64,000 bases of DNA from contig NZ_CP025791.1 of NCBI RefSeq assembly GCF_002886045.1, positions 1,634,001 through 1,698,000 on the forward strand, in the 5' to 3' direction. This document shows positions 40,597 through 50,886 of this stretch, piece after piece. The position numbers were made by a program, and so were the translations under genes. Positions within the stretch are counted from its first letter, which is position 1, and each line of letters starts with the position of its first letter. The notes below the pieces were generated by a model, which saw only the letters and a list, made by a program, of their open reading frames with translations, did no database searches and had not been told where the DNA came from. The stretch comes from Flavivirga eckloniae. GTDB lineage: Bacteria > Bacteroidota > Bacteroidia > Flavobacteriales > Flavobacteriaceae.

Positions 40597-42975
40597 ATGA
40601 TACGTAACTATTTCAAAATAGCGTGGCGGAACCTTATTAAGAACAAAGGGTATTCTCTAATCAATATCGGAGGCCTATCCATTGGTATGAGTTGTAGCAT
40701 TCTTATTTTTTTATGGGTTCAGGACGAAACGAGTTATGATAAATTTCACACCAACGCAAATCAAATTTGTAGACTTACGGTTGATGCAGGAAGTGGTGAT
40801 TTTAAAGCAGCAGTTAGTCCAGCTGGAATGGCATCTGGTCTTCAAGATGAAATCTCAGGAATAGAATCGACCGTGCGGATAAGTAAACCAATTACGTCTT
40901 TATTTGAAGCAAATGATCTTAAATTTGAGGAACAACGTGTTTTTTATGTTGATGCCAACTTTTTGGAGATGTTTGATTTTTCTTTACTTAAAGGTGATGT
41001 TAAAACCGCATTACAAAACCCTAATGGTATACTCATAACAGAGACCACTGCTATAAAATATTTTGGAAGCGAAGATGCTTTAGGGAAATTTATAAAGAAA
41101 GATAATAATGATGTCTTCACTATTACCGGAATACTAGCAGACACGCCCTCCAATTCTCACTTACAATTTGATATTATCTTACCCATGGCCTACTTAGCAA
41201 AAACAGACAGAGGCCTGATCAATAATACATGGAGTGATTTCAATTTTTATTCTTACATCCAATTTAATAAAGGTCATAATTTATCCTTTAAGGCACTCGT
41301 TGATCTTGAAGATAAAGTAAATCAAGTCTACGCTTCCAGAAGTCCCAAATTTCAACCTAAATTTAAGTTACAGCCTCTCACCGATATTCATTTGCATTCT
41401 TCTAATTTACAAATAGATCTTTCGGGTCATGGCAATATTCAATATGTAAATATTTTTATTATAATTGCCCTTATCGTTTTATTAGTAGCTTGTATTAATT
41501 TTATGAATCTTGCCACGGCTCAATCATCTCGAAGAGCTAAAGAAGTGGGGCTTCGAAAAGTAATTGGAGCCAAAAGAAATCAATTGATATTTCAATTTTT
41601 AAGTGAATCGATACTCATCTCATTTATTTCCTTATTCATTGCTATTTGTATTATATACTTAGTAATGCCTCTATTCAATAATTTGACTGAAAAACAGATT
41701 GTATTTCAATTGTTAGATAATAAAGTATGGTGGTTGTATTTAATTTTTATCGGAGCAATTACTGGTCTTATCTCAGGGAGCTACCCAGCATTATTCCTCT
41801 CCAGCTTTAAACCTATTAAAACAATTAAAGGGAGACTAGGATCTAATAATGAGAATTTGATATTTCGAAACGGATTGGTTATTACTCAATTTGTTGTTTC
41901 TGTTTTTCTTCTCGTAGGAACCGTTGTTGTATACAAACAGTTAAATTTTATAAAAGACAAAAATCTAGGATTTGATAAATCAAATCTTTTGTATGTCCCT
42001 GCAAAAGGTGAAATATATAATAAACGAGGTGCTTTAAAAACATTATTGCAACAAAACCCTCTTACCAGTAACTTCTCTATGGTATCCGATCTACCAACTA
42101 ATCTAATTTCGGGAGCTACTAATGTAAAATGGGAAGGGAAAGATCCTAATTCACTAATTGTGTTTCCTAGCATGTACATAGACGAGAATTTTACCGATGT
42201 TTTTCAAACGGAGATACTTCGTGGTCGTGGTTTTTCTGAAACATTTGGAACCGATGCGTCCAATTATGTTATCAATGAAAAAGCAATGGAAGTCATGGGT
42301 ATGAATTTAGAAACAGTTATTGGAAATACCATGACGTTTCAAAATAAAAAAGGAACTATTATTGGCGTTGTAAAAGATTTTAATTTTAAATCACTACAAT
42401 ATGCTATTGAACCTCTCGTATTACATTATACTAAAGAAAGCGAAATACTTGTAGTTCGCACACAGCCCGGAAAAACAGAAGCTACTATAAAAGCATTAAA
42501 AGAGATTTATGGCAACCTAAACCCTGCATTTCCTTTTGTATATAATTTTGTTGATAAGGATCTTGATAATCAATATCGTGGCGAGCAACGAATGGGCACT
42601 GTTTTTAACCTATTTGCTATTCTAGCCATTTTTATTTCCTGTATTGGTTTATATGGATTATCAGCATTTATTGCAGAACAACGTATTAAAGAAATTGGGA
42701 TACGAAAAGTTCTTGGAGCAAGTGTTTTTGGGTTAGTAAATATGCTTTCCAAAGACTTTTTTAAGCTTGTTTTAATTGCTTTGCTTATCGCTTCTCCAAT
42801 TGCATGGTATTTAATGGATATGTGGCTTCAGGATTTTGCTTTTCATATAGATATACATTGGTGGATGTTTGCGCTATCTGGTATGATAATAGTTGTTATA
42901 GCCTTAATTACTGTAAGTTTTCAAACTATTAAAGCTGCCATTGTTAACCCCATTAAAAGTTTACGAACCGAATAA
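40597..42975 (+). CDS. MacB/FtsX-type ABC permease 1
   Basis: A 792-residue permease. N-terminal helix (about 20-41) after MIRNYFKIAWRNLIKNKGYS; periplasmic MacB core domain 1 (about 45-275); FtsX bundle of three helices (about 280-305, 335-358, 378-400) with RAKEVGLRKVIGAKRNQL on the cytoplasmic side; a linker helix (about 425-447); periplasmic domain 2 (about 450-660); and a second FtsX bundle (IKEIGIRKVLGASVFG). It ends NPIKSLRTE. The duplicated FtsX layout is the Bacteroidota form that needs a separate ATPase. It is the first of seven tandem paralogues. Confidence 0.9.
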   Translation: MIRNYFKIAWRNLIKNKGYSLINIGGLSIGMSCSILIFLWVQDETSYDKFHTNANQICRLTVDAGSGDFKAAVSPAGMASGLQDEISGIESTVRISKPITSLFEANDLKFEEQRVFYVDANFLEMFDFSLLKGDVKTALQNPNGILITETTAIKYFGSEDALGKFIKKDNNDVFTITGILADTPSNSHLQFDIILPMAYLAKTDRGLINNTWSDFNFYSYIQFNKGHNLSFKALVDLEDKVNQVYASRSPKFQPKFKLQPLTDIHLHSSNLQIDLSGHGNIQYVNIFIIIALIVLLVACINFMNLATAQSSRRAKEVGLRKVIGAKRNQLIFQFLSESILISFISLFIAICIIYLVMPLFNNLTEKQIVFQLLDNKVWWLYLIFIGAITGLISGSYPALFLSSFKPIKTIKGRLGSNNENLIFRNGLVITQFVVSVFLLVGTVVVYKQLNFIKDKNLGFDKSNLLYVPAKGEIYNKRGALKTLLQQNPLTSNFSMVSDLPTNLISGATNVKWEGKDPNSLIVFPSMYIDENFTDVFQTEILRGRGFSETFGTDASNYVINEKAMEVMGMNLETVIGNTMTFQNKKGTIIGVVKDFNFKSLQYAIEPLVLHYTKESEILVVRTQPGKTEATIKALKEIYGNLNPAFPFVYNFVDKDLDNQYRGEQRMGTVFNLFAILAIFISCIGLYGLSAFIAEQRIKEIGIRKVLGASVFGLVNMLSKDFFKLVLIALLIASPIAWYLMDMWLQDFAFHIDIHWWMFALSGMIIVVIALITVSFQTIKAAIVNPIKSLRTE

Positions 42976-43030
42976 AACATCAATCAACAGACGCCGAAGC
43001 AAGTCTAGCATAAAAAAACAAACAGTTATG
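42973..43030 (+). repeat. Intercistronic spacer repeat, copy 1
   Basis: This spacer between permeases 1 and 2 aligns with those at 47833-47893 and 50834-50886 (ACGCCGAAGCAAGTCTAGCA against ACGCTGAAACAAGTTCAGTA). Here the small hairpin has lost base pairing. It is evidence that the gene units arose by tandem duplication including their spacers. Confidence 0.6.
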
Positions 43031-45457
43031 ATACGAAACTATTTAAAAATCGCATGGAGAAGCTTTATAAAGGACAAAAGCTTTTCTGCTATCAACTTAC
43101 TAGGGCTTGCAACTGGTTTTGCCATAGCTTTATTGATTATTCAATACGTTAGGTTCGAGCTTAGCTATGAGAATACGCATGAAAAGGCAAATAGAATTGT
43201 AAGGCTTACTTACGATATTATGGATGGAGAAACCATAAGTTCGCAAGACTGTGAAACAAACCCTCCTTTAGGAGCCAGGTTAAAAGCAGAATTAACAGAG
43301 GTCGAAAATTTTACCAGAGCCTATCAAATTGGAGAGCCCACTATAACTATAGAAGTTGATAATAAACCGTTCATTGTTGAAAAAACGTATGCTGCAGATC
43401 CTGCTTTCTTCGACGTATTCACATATCCTTTTTTGTACGGTAAAAAAGAAGATGCTTTTAGCAAACCCAATCAAGCTGTTTTAACAGAGACAGCAGCACT
43501 AAAATATTTTAATCGTAAAAATGTGATTGGAGAAACCATCACATTACCTGCATCAGGAATGGAAATTTTATTGGATGTAGTGGGAGTTATTCCAGACAGT
43601 CCAGCAAATACGCATTTAAAGTTTAATATGTTGATATCTTATGCCACTTTGCTAACAGACCCAATTATGCAAGCATTGTACGGTGAAACGGAGAATAATT
43701 GGAATGGAAACAACACATATACTTATGCTTTACTTGGTAAAAATGCGTCTTATGAAAGTTTTACAGATAAATTGGTAGGATTTAATAAACGCCTTAGGAA
43801 CGAAAAGAAAATGCTAACAGACCGTGTAATTGGTCAAAAAATAGAAGATATCCATCTATATTCCAATAAGCCTTTCGAGCCAGAACCAAACGGTAGCGCT
43901 TCAACCGTGTTCTTCTTATTAGGTGTCGCTTTTTTGGTTATTATTAGTGCTTTTGTTAATTATATTAATTTAACAACATCCAAGGCACTGGACAGAGCTA
44001 AAGAAGTAGGTGTTAGAAAAGTTGTAGGCTCCACTAAAAGTCAATTAAGAGTTCAGTTTTTAATAGAATCTTTATTAATGAACCTACTTGCTGGTTTATG
44101 TGCTTTAGTTATTATTTCCTTTGTTAAAGATCACTTCATTGAGATAGCAGGAGTTCCTGATAATTTTAACGTCTTTACAGATATGTTTTTCTGGGGTACT
44201 CTTGGCGTATTTTTAATTTTTGGAGTAACGTTTTCTGGCACATATCCTGCTTTACTGCTCTCTTCTTTTAAGCCTTCACTTATTTTAAAAGGCAAATTCT
44301 CACATTCGTTTAAAGGTGTTTTGTTACGTAAATCTTTGGTTGTATTTCAATTTACAGTTACCATAGTACTGTTAATTTTAGTATTTACTATTAAATCGCA
44401 ATTGAGTTTTTTAAGAACTATGGAGTTAGGTGTAGAGACAGATAATACGATAATAGTTAGAGCTCCTATACAAAATAATTCTGAACAACGATATAGTGTT
44501 TTTAAACAGAAATTATTGGCGAATTCCAGTATCATGAATGTTACTTTGTCTGGGGCTGTACCGGGAGAATTAGCAAGTCAAATGAGTACAACCGATGGTA
44601 TTAATCTTTCTGAATCTTCCGAGAAGCACAATCATAATTTTTACATCAATACCATTGATGAAAATTTTATCTCCGTAATGGGCATGCAGTTGTTAGCTGG
44701 GACAAATTTTGACGAGGCAAGCACTCCTGAAAAAAGAGAAGTTATCGTTAATGAAAAGGCTCTCAAGTTGTGGAATGTTCGGGATAATGCATCAGTCATT
44801 GGTAAAACAATAAAGATGTGGGATGCCGAGTGGTCTATCAAAGGCGTCCTTAAAGATTATCATCAAGAATCGGCAAAAACGCCATTCGTACCCATTATCC
44901 ATCGATTTTCGAACTCTTTTCATGGTTTAGCCAGTGTTAAGTTTCATCATGACAAACCGGAAAAACAGTTAGCCCAATTAGAAGAAATTTATAAATCGGT
45001 TTTTCCTGAAGCACCTTTTTCGTATTTTTTTATGGATACCGAATTTGATAAGCAATTTAAAGCAGACATCCGCTTTCAGTCCGTATTTAATATCCTTACT
45101 GGTTTTATCATATTAATTGCGTGTCTGGGCCTATTTGGCTTGGCATCTTTCACTGTTTTAAAACGTAAAAAAGAAATAGGAATTCGTAAAGTTGTTGGAG
45201 CAAGCATAGCAAATATCTTGGTACTACTATCAAAAAATTTCGTAAAAACAATTATGCTATCTATGCTTATTGGTACTCCCATAGCTTATCTACTGGCCAA
45301 TAATTGGCTTGAGAACTTTGCAACCAGAATACCCCTAAATATATGGTTATTTATGATCCCTTTATTACTAGTTATGGGGCTTGTTATTTTTTCAATTAGC
45401 GTAAAAACAGTTAATGCTGCTTTAGTAAATCCAGTGAATTCGCTTAAACAAGAATAA
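43028..45457 (+). CDS. MacB/FtsX-type ABC permease 2
   Basis: 809 residues from the ATG at 43028. The frame is open back to 42941, but that part overlaps permease 1, and the start MIRNYLKIAWRSFIKDKSFS matches the paralogues. Same eight-helix, two-periplasmic-domain layout; cytoplasmic motifs RAKEVGVRKVVGSTKSQL and KKEIGIRKVVGASIAN; end NPVNSLKQE. The first 30 bases are identical to the beginning of permease 3, showing recent common origin of at least the 5' ends. Confidence 0.9.
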   Translation: MIRNYLKIAWRSFIKDKSFSAINLLGLATGFAIALLIIQYVRFELSYENTHEKANRIVRLTYDIMDGETISSQDCETNPPLGARLKAELTEVENFTRAYQIGEPTITIEVDNKPFIVEKTYAADPAFFDVFTYPFLYGKKEDAFSKPNQAVLTETAALKYFNRKNVIGETITLPASGMEILLDVVGVIPDSPANTHLKFNMLISYATLLTDPIMQALYGETENNWNGNNTYTYALLGKNASYESFTDKLVGFNKRLRNEKKMLTDRVIGQKIEDIHLYSNKPFEPEPNGSASTVFFLLGVAFLVIISAFVNYINLTTSKALDRAKEVGVRKVVGSTKSQLRVQFLIESLLMNLLAGLCALVIISFVKDHFIEIAGVPDNFNVFTDMFFWGTLGVFLIFGVTFSGTYPALLLSSFKPSLILKGKFSHSFKGVLLRKSLVVFQFTVTIVLLILVFTIKSQLSFLRTMELGVETDNTIIVRAPIQNNSEQRYSVFKQKLLANSSIMNVTLSGAVPGELASQMSTTDGINLSESSEKHNHNFYINTIDENFISVMGMQLLAGTNFDEASTPEKREVIVNEKALKLWNVRDNASVIGKTIKMWDAEWSIKGVLKDYHQESAKTPFVPIIHRFSNSFHGLASVKFHHDKPEKQLAQLEEIYKSVFPEAPFSYFFMDTEFDKQFKADIRFQSVFNILTGFIILIACLGLFGLASFTVLKRKKEIGIRKVVGASIANILVLLSKNFVKTIMLSMLIGTPIAYLLANNWLENFATRIPLNIWLFMIPLLLVMGLVIFSISVKTVNAALVNPVNSLKQE

Positions 45458-45468
45458 AATACAAGAAT

Positions 45469-47835
45469 ATGATACGAAACTATTTAAAAATCGCATGGCG
45501 GAATTTGCAGCAACGAAAGGTGCATACAGCCATTAATATATTTGGGCTGACCATTGGTTTTGCTAGTAGTATGCTCATTTATCTTTTTATAAGTCATCAT
45601 TTATCTTTTGACACATTTCATTCTAATTCAGATAGTATTTACCGATTGAACACTGAAGAGCATATCAATCAGGTTTACCATACCGCTACAGTACCTCCAG
45701 GTTTTGCAAAAGTGTTTAGAGAAGAATTTACTTTTGCCGATAAAGTAGCCAAAATTGTAAAACAAGAAGAATTAATAATAGATATTGGCGATGTAAAGTT
45801 CAAGCAAGATATCTCTTTTGTAGAAGAAGATTTTTTTAAGATTTTCAATTTCCCATTAGTAAACGAAAATCGTAACGTATCTATTTCTAATCCTAATACA
45901 GCGCTTATAACAGAAAAAAAGGCATTGAGTTTATTTGGTAAAAAAGATGTTGTAGGAGAAACGTTTGTACTTGAAAATAATAAAACCGTAAAAATTACCG
46001 GAGTTTTAAAAGATCTACCTAAAGCCACATTTTTAGATACTGAAATCTTTATAGCCTTCCAGAATCTTAAAGATATTTCAAGGTTTGCATCATCAGAAGG
46101 TTGGAATGGTACTATGAGCAGTTTACAATGCTTTACACGCCTTAAACCCAATCAAAATATAGGAGCCATTGAAACCGCGCTTTTAGAGCTTCCTAAAAAA
46201 TACAGGCCAAAGGCCACAAACAGGCATGTTTACAAATTACAACCCTTGTCTAACATACATTTTAATAAAGATTACGGAGGACTTAACCCTAATTTCTTAA
46301 TCATTTTTGGCGCCATTGGTTTGTTTTTAATTGGTATAGCATCCATAAATTTCATCAATATCTCAACAGCTCAAGCCTTTTATCGTTCTAAAGAAATAGG
46401 CGTACGTAAAGTTTTAGGAGGGCTTAAACAACAATTATTCTGGCAGTTTTTAGTAGAAACCTTTTTAATTAGCCTGCTTGCTGCACTTTTGGGAACTTTA
46501 GTCACCGCATTGGCATTACCATATTTCAATAATTTATTTGACTTACAATTAACTTTTAAAAGTCTTTTTGATATTAAATTCTTTACTTTTTTCACTGTTT
46601 TGCTAAGTGTAGTATCATTTCTAGCAGGGAGTTACCCTGGGTTGTTAATTGCCCGTATTACCCCTGTATTAGCGCTAAAAGGAAAGTTGAATCATAATGA
46701 TGCGGGCGGTACTTCTACAAGAAAAATATTGGTAGTCACCCAATTTTCAATATCTATCATACTTATTGTAGCAACTCTGGTAATATCGAAACAAATTACC
46801 TATGCCATTAATGGTGAATTAGGCTTTGAGAAAGAGTCTATTGTCATGATGGATATTCCTCCTCATACAAAACACACCACACTAAATACTTTAAAAGAAC
46901 GCCTAAGTAATATTTCTGGTGTACAACAGATTTCTAACTGTTTTAGTAGTCCTGGCGGGGCAAAAAATGCTTGGGGATCCACATTTCAATATAATAACAA
47001 ATCAGAATCTGAAGAATTTCAGGTTTCAGTAAAAGCAGGAGATATAGATTTTATAAAACTATTTAATATTCCACTGGTTACTGGCCGTAGTTTCTTAAAA
47101 AATGATCAAACCACCGAGGTTATAGTTAACGAGAAATTTGTAGAAAAACTAGACGCTACTTCTGTTGAAGACGTTTTAGGGAAATCATTAGAATTACAAG
47201 GACATAAAACAACTATCGTAGGCGTATTTCGAAATTTTCATGATAGAAAATTCACAAAAGAAATAAATCCAATTGCAGTTATTCCTAATGCGGATTGGTA
47301 TAGAGAGATCGCTGTAAAAATAGATTATTCAAATGCAAAAACTGCATTGACACAAATTGATGAAATATGGTCCCAAACTTTTAATGATTACATTTTTGAT
47401 TATCGCTTTTTAGACGAACGCGTAGCAGAACAATATGAGTCTGAACAACGCTATCTTTTTCTTTCAAAATTATTTTCAGGGCTGGCTATTTTCATTGGGT
47501 GTTTAGGTATTTATGGCTTGATTCTCTTTTTTATAAATCAGCGCATTAAGGAAATAGGAATAAGAAAAGTATTAGGTAGCAATGTAAGGCACATTTTGGC
47601 TTTATTTTCCATAGATTTTGTAAAGCTCATTCTAATAGCCGGTATCATTTCTACTCCTATAGCCTGGTACATCATGGAACAATGGTTACAGGGTTATGTT
47701 TATAGAACCGACATTAAATGGTGGTATTTTGTAGTGGCCATCATGTTTACCTTAATAATAACTGTAATTACTATTAGCTATCAAACGGTTAGAGCTGCAT
47801 TAACGAACCCTATTAAAAGTTTACGAACGGAGTAA
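45469..47835 (+). CDS. MacB/FtsX-type ABC permease 3
   Basis: 788 residues, beginning MIRNYLKIAWRNLQQRKVHT and ending NPIKSLRTE, 11 bp after permease 2. FtsX cytoplasmic motifs are SKEIGVRKVLGGLKQQL and IKEIGIRKVLGSNVRH. Periplasmic domains at about 45-275 and 445-660 are divergent from those of its neighbours, whereas the membrane parts are conserved. If the permeases have different substrates or signals, they would be distinguished there. Confidence 0.9.
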   Translation: MIRNYLKIAWRNLQQRKVHTAINIFGLTIGFASSMLIYLFISHHLSFDTFHSNSDSIYRLNTEEHINQVYHTATVPPGFAKVFREEFTFADKVAKIVKQEELIIDIGDVKFKQDISFVEEDFFKIFNFPLVNENRNVSISNPNTALITEKKALSLFGKKDVVGETFVLENNKTVKITGVLKDLPKATFLDTEIFIAFQNLKDISRFASSEGWNGTMSSLQCFTRLKPNQNIGAIETALLELPKKYRPKATNRHVYKLQPLSNIHFNKDYGGLNPNFLIIFGAIGLFLIGIASINFINISTAQAFYRSKEIGVRKVLGGLKQQLFWQFLVETFLISLLAALLGTLVTALALPYFNNLFDLQLTFKSLFDIKFFTFFTVLLSVVSFLAGSYPGLLIARITPVLALKGKLNHNDAGGTSTRKILVVTQFSISIILIVATLVISKQITYAINGELGFEKESIVMMDIPPHTKHTTLNTLKERLSNISGVQQISNCFSSPGGAKNAWGSTFQYNNKSESEEFQVSVKAGDIDFIKLFNIPLVTGRSFLKNDQTTEVIVNEKFVEKLDATSVEDVLGKSLELQGHKTTIVGVFRNFHDRKFTKEINPIAVIPNADWYREIAVKIDYSNAKTALTQIDEIWSQTFNDYIFDYRFLDERVAEQYESEQRYLFLSKLFSGLAIFIGCLGIYGLILFFINQRIKEIGIRKVLGSNVRHILALFSIDFVKLILIAGIISTPIAWYIMEQWLQGYVYRTDIKWWYFVVAIMFTLIITVITISYQTVRAALTNPIKSLRTE

Positions 47836-47893
47836 AACATCATCAATCAATAGATACTGAAATAAATTCAGTACAAGAAAACGAACAACCATG
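47833..47893 (+). repeat. Intercistronic spacer repeat, copy 2, with hairpin
   Basis: It contains TACTGAA-ATAAA-TTCAGTA (47855-47873), a perfect 7-bp stem. It is homologous to the spacers at 42973 and 50834. It may stabilise mRNA segments or mark cleavage sites between cistrons. Confidence 0.65.
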
Positions 47894-48185
47894 ATACGAA
47901 ACTATTTTAAAATAGCCTGTAGAAACCTAGTAAATAACAAGGTATATTCTGTAATTAATATTGGCGGGCTAGTTGTTAGTATGACGGTAGCTATACATAT
48001 AGGGTTTCGGATTTACAACCAACTTTCGTTTAATAAGACTCACGAAAATTATAATCGAATTGCTCAGGTCATGCAGCATCAAACCTTTAACGGCATTATA
48101 GGTGCTCAAACAAACCCTGCTCACAGTGAGTTTCCAAGCCATAAAAGCGGCTAGATCTAATCCTATAAAAAGTTTTAAGGACTGA
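47891..48185 (+). pseudogene. Permease fossil 1: start and end of a permease gene joined, centre deleted
   Basis: 47891 onwards reads MIRNYFKIACRNLVNNKVYS and about 78 codons like the N-terminus of permease 6 (THENYNRIAQVMQHQT against NHENHDRIAQVLVHKT). Directly afterwards, in another frame, 48126-48185 reads VSFQAIKAARSNPIKSFKD and a stop, the exact C-terminal tail of the family. Some 700 codons are missing between. The out-of-frame junction leaves an 87-codon ORF ending at 48154. It is a deletion remnant, not a functional permease. Confidence 0.88.
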
Positions 48186-48207
48186 ATAGAAACTAATCAA
48201 TTAAAAA

Positions 48208-48366
48208 ATGGACATGAGTATTAGTATTAAAAAAATAAAGGATCTGGAAAAGGAAAATCTAGAGTTAAAATTAAGATTAAGTATTCTAAACCAAACTTTA
48301 ATTATGGATAGTGATGAGCTAATATATTTAAAACTTTTAATTGACGAAATAGTAAAAACAGCGTAG
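48208..48366 (+). CDS. 52-residue coiled-coil ORF within the permease array
   Basis: It starts ATG GAC ATG AGT and encodes 52 residues, largely a heptad-like helix (KKIKDLEKENLELKLRLSIL) followed by DSDELIYLKLLIDEIV. It ends one base before the ATG of permease 4, so it is well placed for translational coupling. No known domain is recognised. It could be a small partner of permease 4, which is also the most divergent one, or a chance ORF. Confidence 0.45.
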   Translation: MDMSISIKKIKDLEKENLELKLRLSILNQTLIMDSDELIYLKLLIDEIVKTA

Positions 48367-48367
48367 T

Positions 48368-50836
48368 ATGAAATCATATCTTTTAAAAACCGGTATTAGA
48401 AATTTAGCAAACAAGAAATTTTTGTCTTTAGCAAAAGTTTTAGGGCTTGTGGTTGGATTTACTGTTTTTATATTTTTAACAGTAAAAATTCAATACGAAA
48501 ACAGCTATGATGCATTTTGGGATGATTCAGAATCGATATACCGCGTCGCATTAAACATAAAATATCAAAATGGAGAGCAAGTACAATCTGCCAGAAACTT
48601 TGGAGGATCTTCAGAATTATTAGATTTAGAACGTCCTGAAGTAATAAGCCACTGTAATTTTGGTAAGGATGTCGTTACCATTTTTAATGGTCCGAAACAT
48701 AAAATACAAGATGTTGATTTTGTGTACAGCGACCCTACTTTTTTCGATGTTTTTAATAGAAAGATTATAAAATCTGAAAGCACAGCTGTGTTAGAAAACA
48801 TACACGGTGTGGCTATCTCTGAATCATTTGCCAAAAAACTATTTGGAGACGAAGATCCTATAAATAAAGAAATAACAGTAAATGAAGGTTGGAAATTTGT
48901 CGTGGATGCCGTTTTTGAGGACATACCAAGTAACAGTCACATGAAAATAGATGTGATAGCAACCTTTAAATCGCTTTTCTATTATTTACACAACTTTGAC
49001 AATACACGTCAGGTTTTAGTAGACAACCCAAATTACACATTTCGTGAACAAAATCCGTATTTAACAAACAGATGGCAAACACCCGCAGAATATCGTTCAT
49101 ACTGCTATATAAAACTTAAAAAAGGCACCAATATAAAGACTATAGAAGCCGATGTAGACCGCTTGTTAGCTAAAGTGCCTCTACCTCAAAATTTAAAGGA
49201 TGGGGATATGAATTTTATCTTTCAACCAATAAAGGATATTCATTTAAAATCTAACCTAGATCATGAGCAAGGTATCAATGGAGATACGAAACAAGTCTTT
49301 TTTCTATCCATTATTATTCTTGTAGTCTTATTTGTATGCCTAATAAATTTCATCAATTTAAATACTATTACAAGTATGGAAAGTATAAAAAACTATGCCA
49401 TACGTATATTTAACGGCTCTACTTATACTCAAATATTTCAACTCATGCTGGCAGAAAGTTTTCTGCTTAATATTCTAGCTATAGTTATTTCTATACCTCT
49501 TGCCTATATTCTAGTTAGCAAACAGTTGCCTATAAATATTATAAATCCGTCAATATTCTTATACTCAGCTGTTATTGTATTGGCTATAATACTAATTGCT
49601 GCTTTCATGCCTTTTTTCTCCGTTGTTAAAAATGGGTTTTCATCTGGATTAAAAATTGGTGGACAAAAAATAAGTCAAAAATGGAAAAGTCAAAAATTAC
49701 TGGTTACTATGCAATTTTCCATAACCATTATATTAATTGTTTGCACTATAGGAATTTATAAGCAAATGCAGTTTATGACGCATTCAGAGCTAGGATTTAA
49801 CGGCACTCAGACTCTATTTAGCTTTACACCTATGACCATGAATGGTCGTCCAGATCTTCCTAATAAGTTAAGTGCTTTTAGAAATGAATTAGAGTCATTA
49901 AAAGGTATTAAATCTTTTTCTACAAGTTCCAGTATTCCTGGAAAAATGGCACATCGTATAAACAATCAGGTAAAAGCAGCAAACGCTGCCGAGCCCTTTC
50001 CGGCATCCTTTAGCGAAATAAGTATCGATGATGCCTATTTAAAAGCCTATGATATTAATTTAATTGCCGGTGAGCGTTTAAGTTTTCAAAACAATTGGAG
50101 ATCAAACGAGATGTTAATCAATCAAACTGCATTGCAAGCCATGGGTATTTCAAACCCAAAAGAAGCGCTTAACAAATTAATTTTTATAGGAAATAACACT
50201 TATAAAATTAAAGGTGTTATAGAAGATTATCATCATGCTTCGTTACGTAATGCTATAAAACCAACTATTTATGTGCAAAATCTAAATTGGGATCATGGCG
50301 TAGGGTTTTATTCTTTTCAGCTAAGCTCTAACGATATTTCGGCTACAGTATCCGAAATAACCCAGATCTGGAATACCTTATATCCGAAGGAAGAATTTAT
50401 CTATAATTTTTCTGATGCCTCCTTTGCTTCCCAATATGAACGTGATCAAAAATTCAATCAAATTTTAACCTATTCGGCATGTCTTGCTTTATTCATTTCA
50501 TGCCTAGGGTTATTAGGTGTTGCTTTATTTAACACTAAAAAACGTATCAAAGAAATAGGTATTAGAAAAGTTAGTGGTGCTAAAGTGAGTCAGATAATCA
50601 TGATGCTCAATATGGATTTTCTAAAATGGGTTTTCATCGCTTATATCATAGCTGTTCCTGTTTCTTGGTACGCTATTAACATGTGGTTGCAAGATTTTGC
50701 ATATAGAACAACCATTAGCTGGTGGATTTTTGGTTTAGCAGGTACTATTTCTATTGCTATTGCCCTAGCTACTGTAAGTTGGCATAGTTTTAAAGCTGCT
50801 ACTAATAACCCCGTTAAGGCTCTTAAGGACGAATAA
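48368..50836 (+). CDS. MacB/FtsX-type ABC permease 4 (divergent)
   Basis: 822 residues. The N-terminus MKSYLLKTGIRNLANKKFLS differs from the MIRNYFKIAWRNL of the others, and the first FtsX loop reads MESIKNYAIRIFNGSTYTQI in place of RAKEVGxRKxxG, so the coupling helix that would touch the ATPase is altered. The second loop IKEIGIRKVSGAKVSQ is normal. Periplasmic domains lie at about 45-300 and 455-680. It ends NPVKALKDE. It follows a permease fossil and a 52-codon ORF and probably represents a separate lineage inserted in the array. Confidence 0.87.
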   Translation: MKSYLLKTGIRNLANKKFLSLAKVLGLVVGFTVFIFLTVKIQYENSYDAFWDDSESIYRVALNIKYQNGEQVQSARNFGGSSELLDLERPEVISHCNFGKDVVTIFNGPKHKIQDVDFVYSDPTFFDVFNRKIIKSESTAVLENIHGVAISESFAKKLFGDEDPINKEITVNEGWKFVVDAVFEDIPSNSHMKIDVIATFKSLFYYLHNFDNTRQVLVDNPNYTFREQNPYLTNRWQTPAEYRSYCYIKLKKGTNIKTIEADVDRLLAKVPLPQNLKDGDMNFIFQPIKDIHLKSNLDHEQGINGDTKQVFFLSIIILVVLFVCLINFINLNTITSMESIKNYAIRIFNGSTYTQIFQLMLAESFLLNILAIVISIPLAYILVSKQLPINIINPSIFLYSAVIVLAIILIAAFMPFFSVVKNGFSSGLKIGGQKISQKWKSQKLLVTMQFSITIILIVCTIGIYKQMQFMTHSELGFNGTQTLFSFTPMTMNGRPDLPNKLSAFRNELESLKGIKSFSTSSSIPGKMAHRINNQVKAANAAEPFPASFSEISIDDAYLKAYDINLIAGERLSFQNNWRSNEMLINQTALQAMGISNPKEALNKLIFIGNNTYKIKGVIEDYHHASLRNAIKPTIYVQNLNWDHGVGFYSFQLSSNDISATVSEITQIWNTLYPKEEFIYNFSDASFASQYERDQKFNQILTYSACLALFISCLGLLGVALFNTKKRIKEIGIRKVSGAKVSQIIMMLNMDFLKWVFIAYIIAVPVSWYAINMWLQDFAYRTTISWWIFGLAGTISIAIALATVSWHSFKAATNNPVKALKDE

Positions 50837-50886
50837 ATCATCAATATACGCTGAAACAAGTTCAGTACAAAAAACGAATAATCATG
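50834..50886 (+). repeat. Intercistronic spacer repeat, copy 3, with hairpin
   Basis: CTGAA-ACAAG-TTCAG (50851-50865) is a 5-bp stem in a spacer homologous to 42973 and 47833. The next spacer (53326-53346) keeps only the flanks (AATAAATC and AAAAACGAATAATC), as if the hairpin had been lost. Confidence 0.6.

Noticed and set aside
47891-48154. 87-codon ORF as a small membrane protein
   Set aside because: Its last residues come from the out-of-frame permease tail; the whole is explained by an internal deletion in a permease gene.
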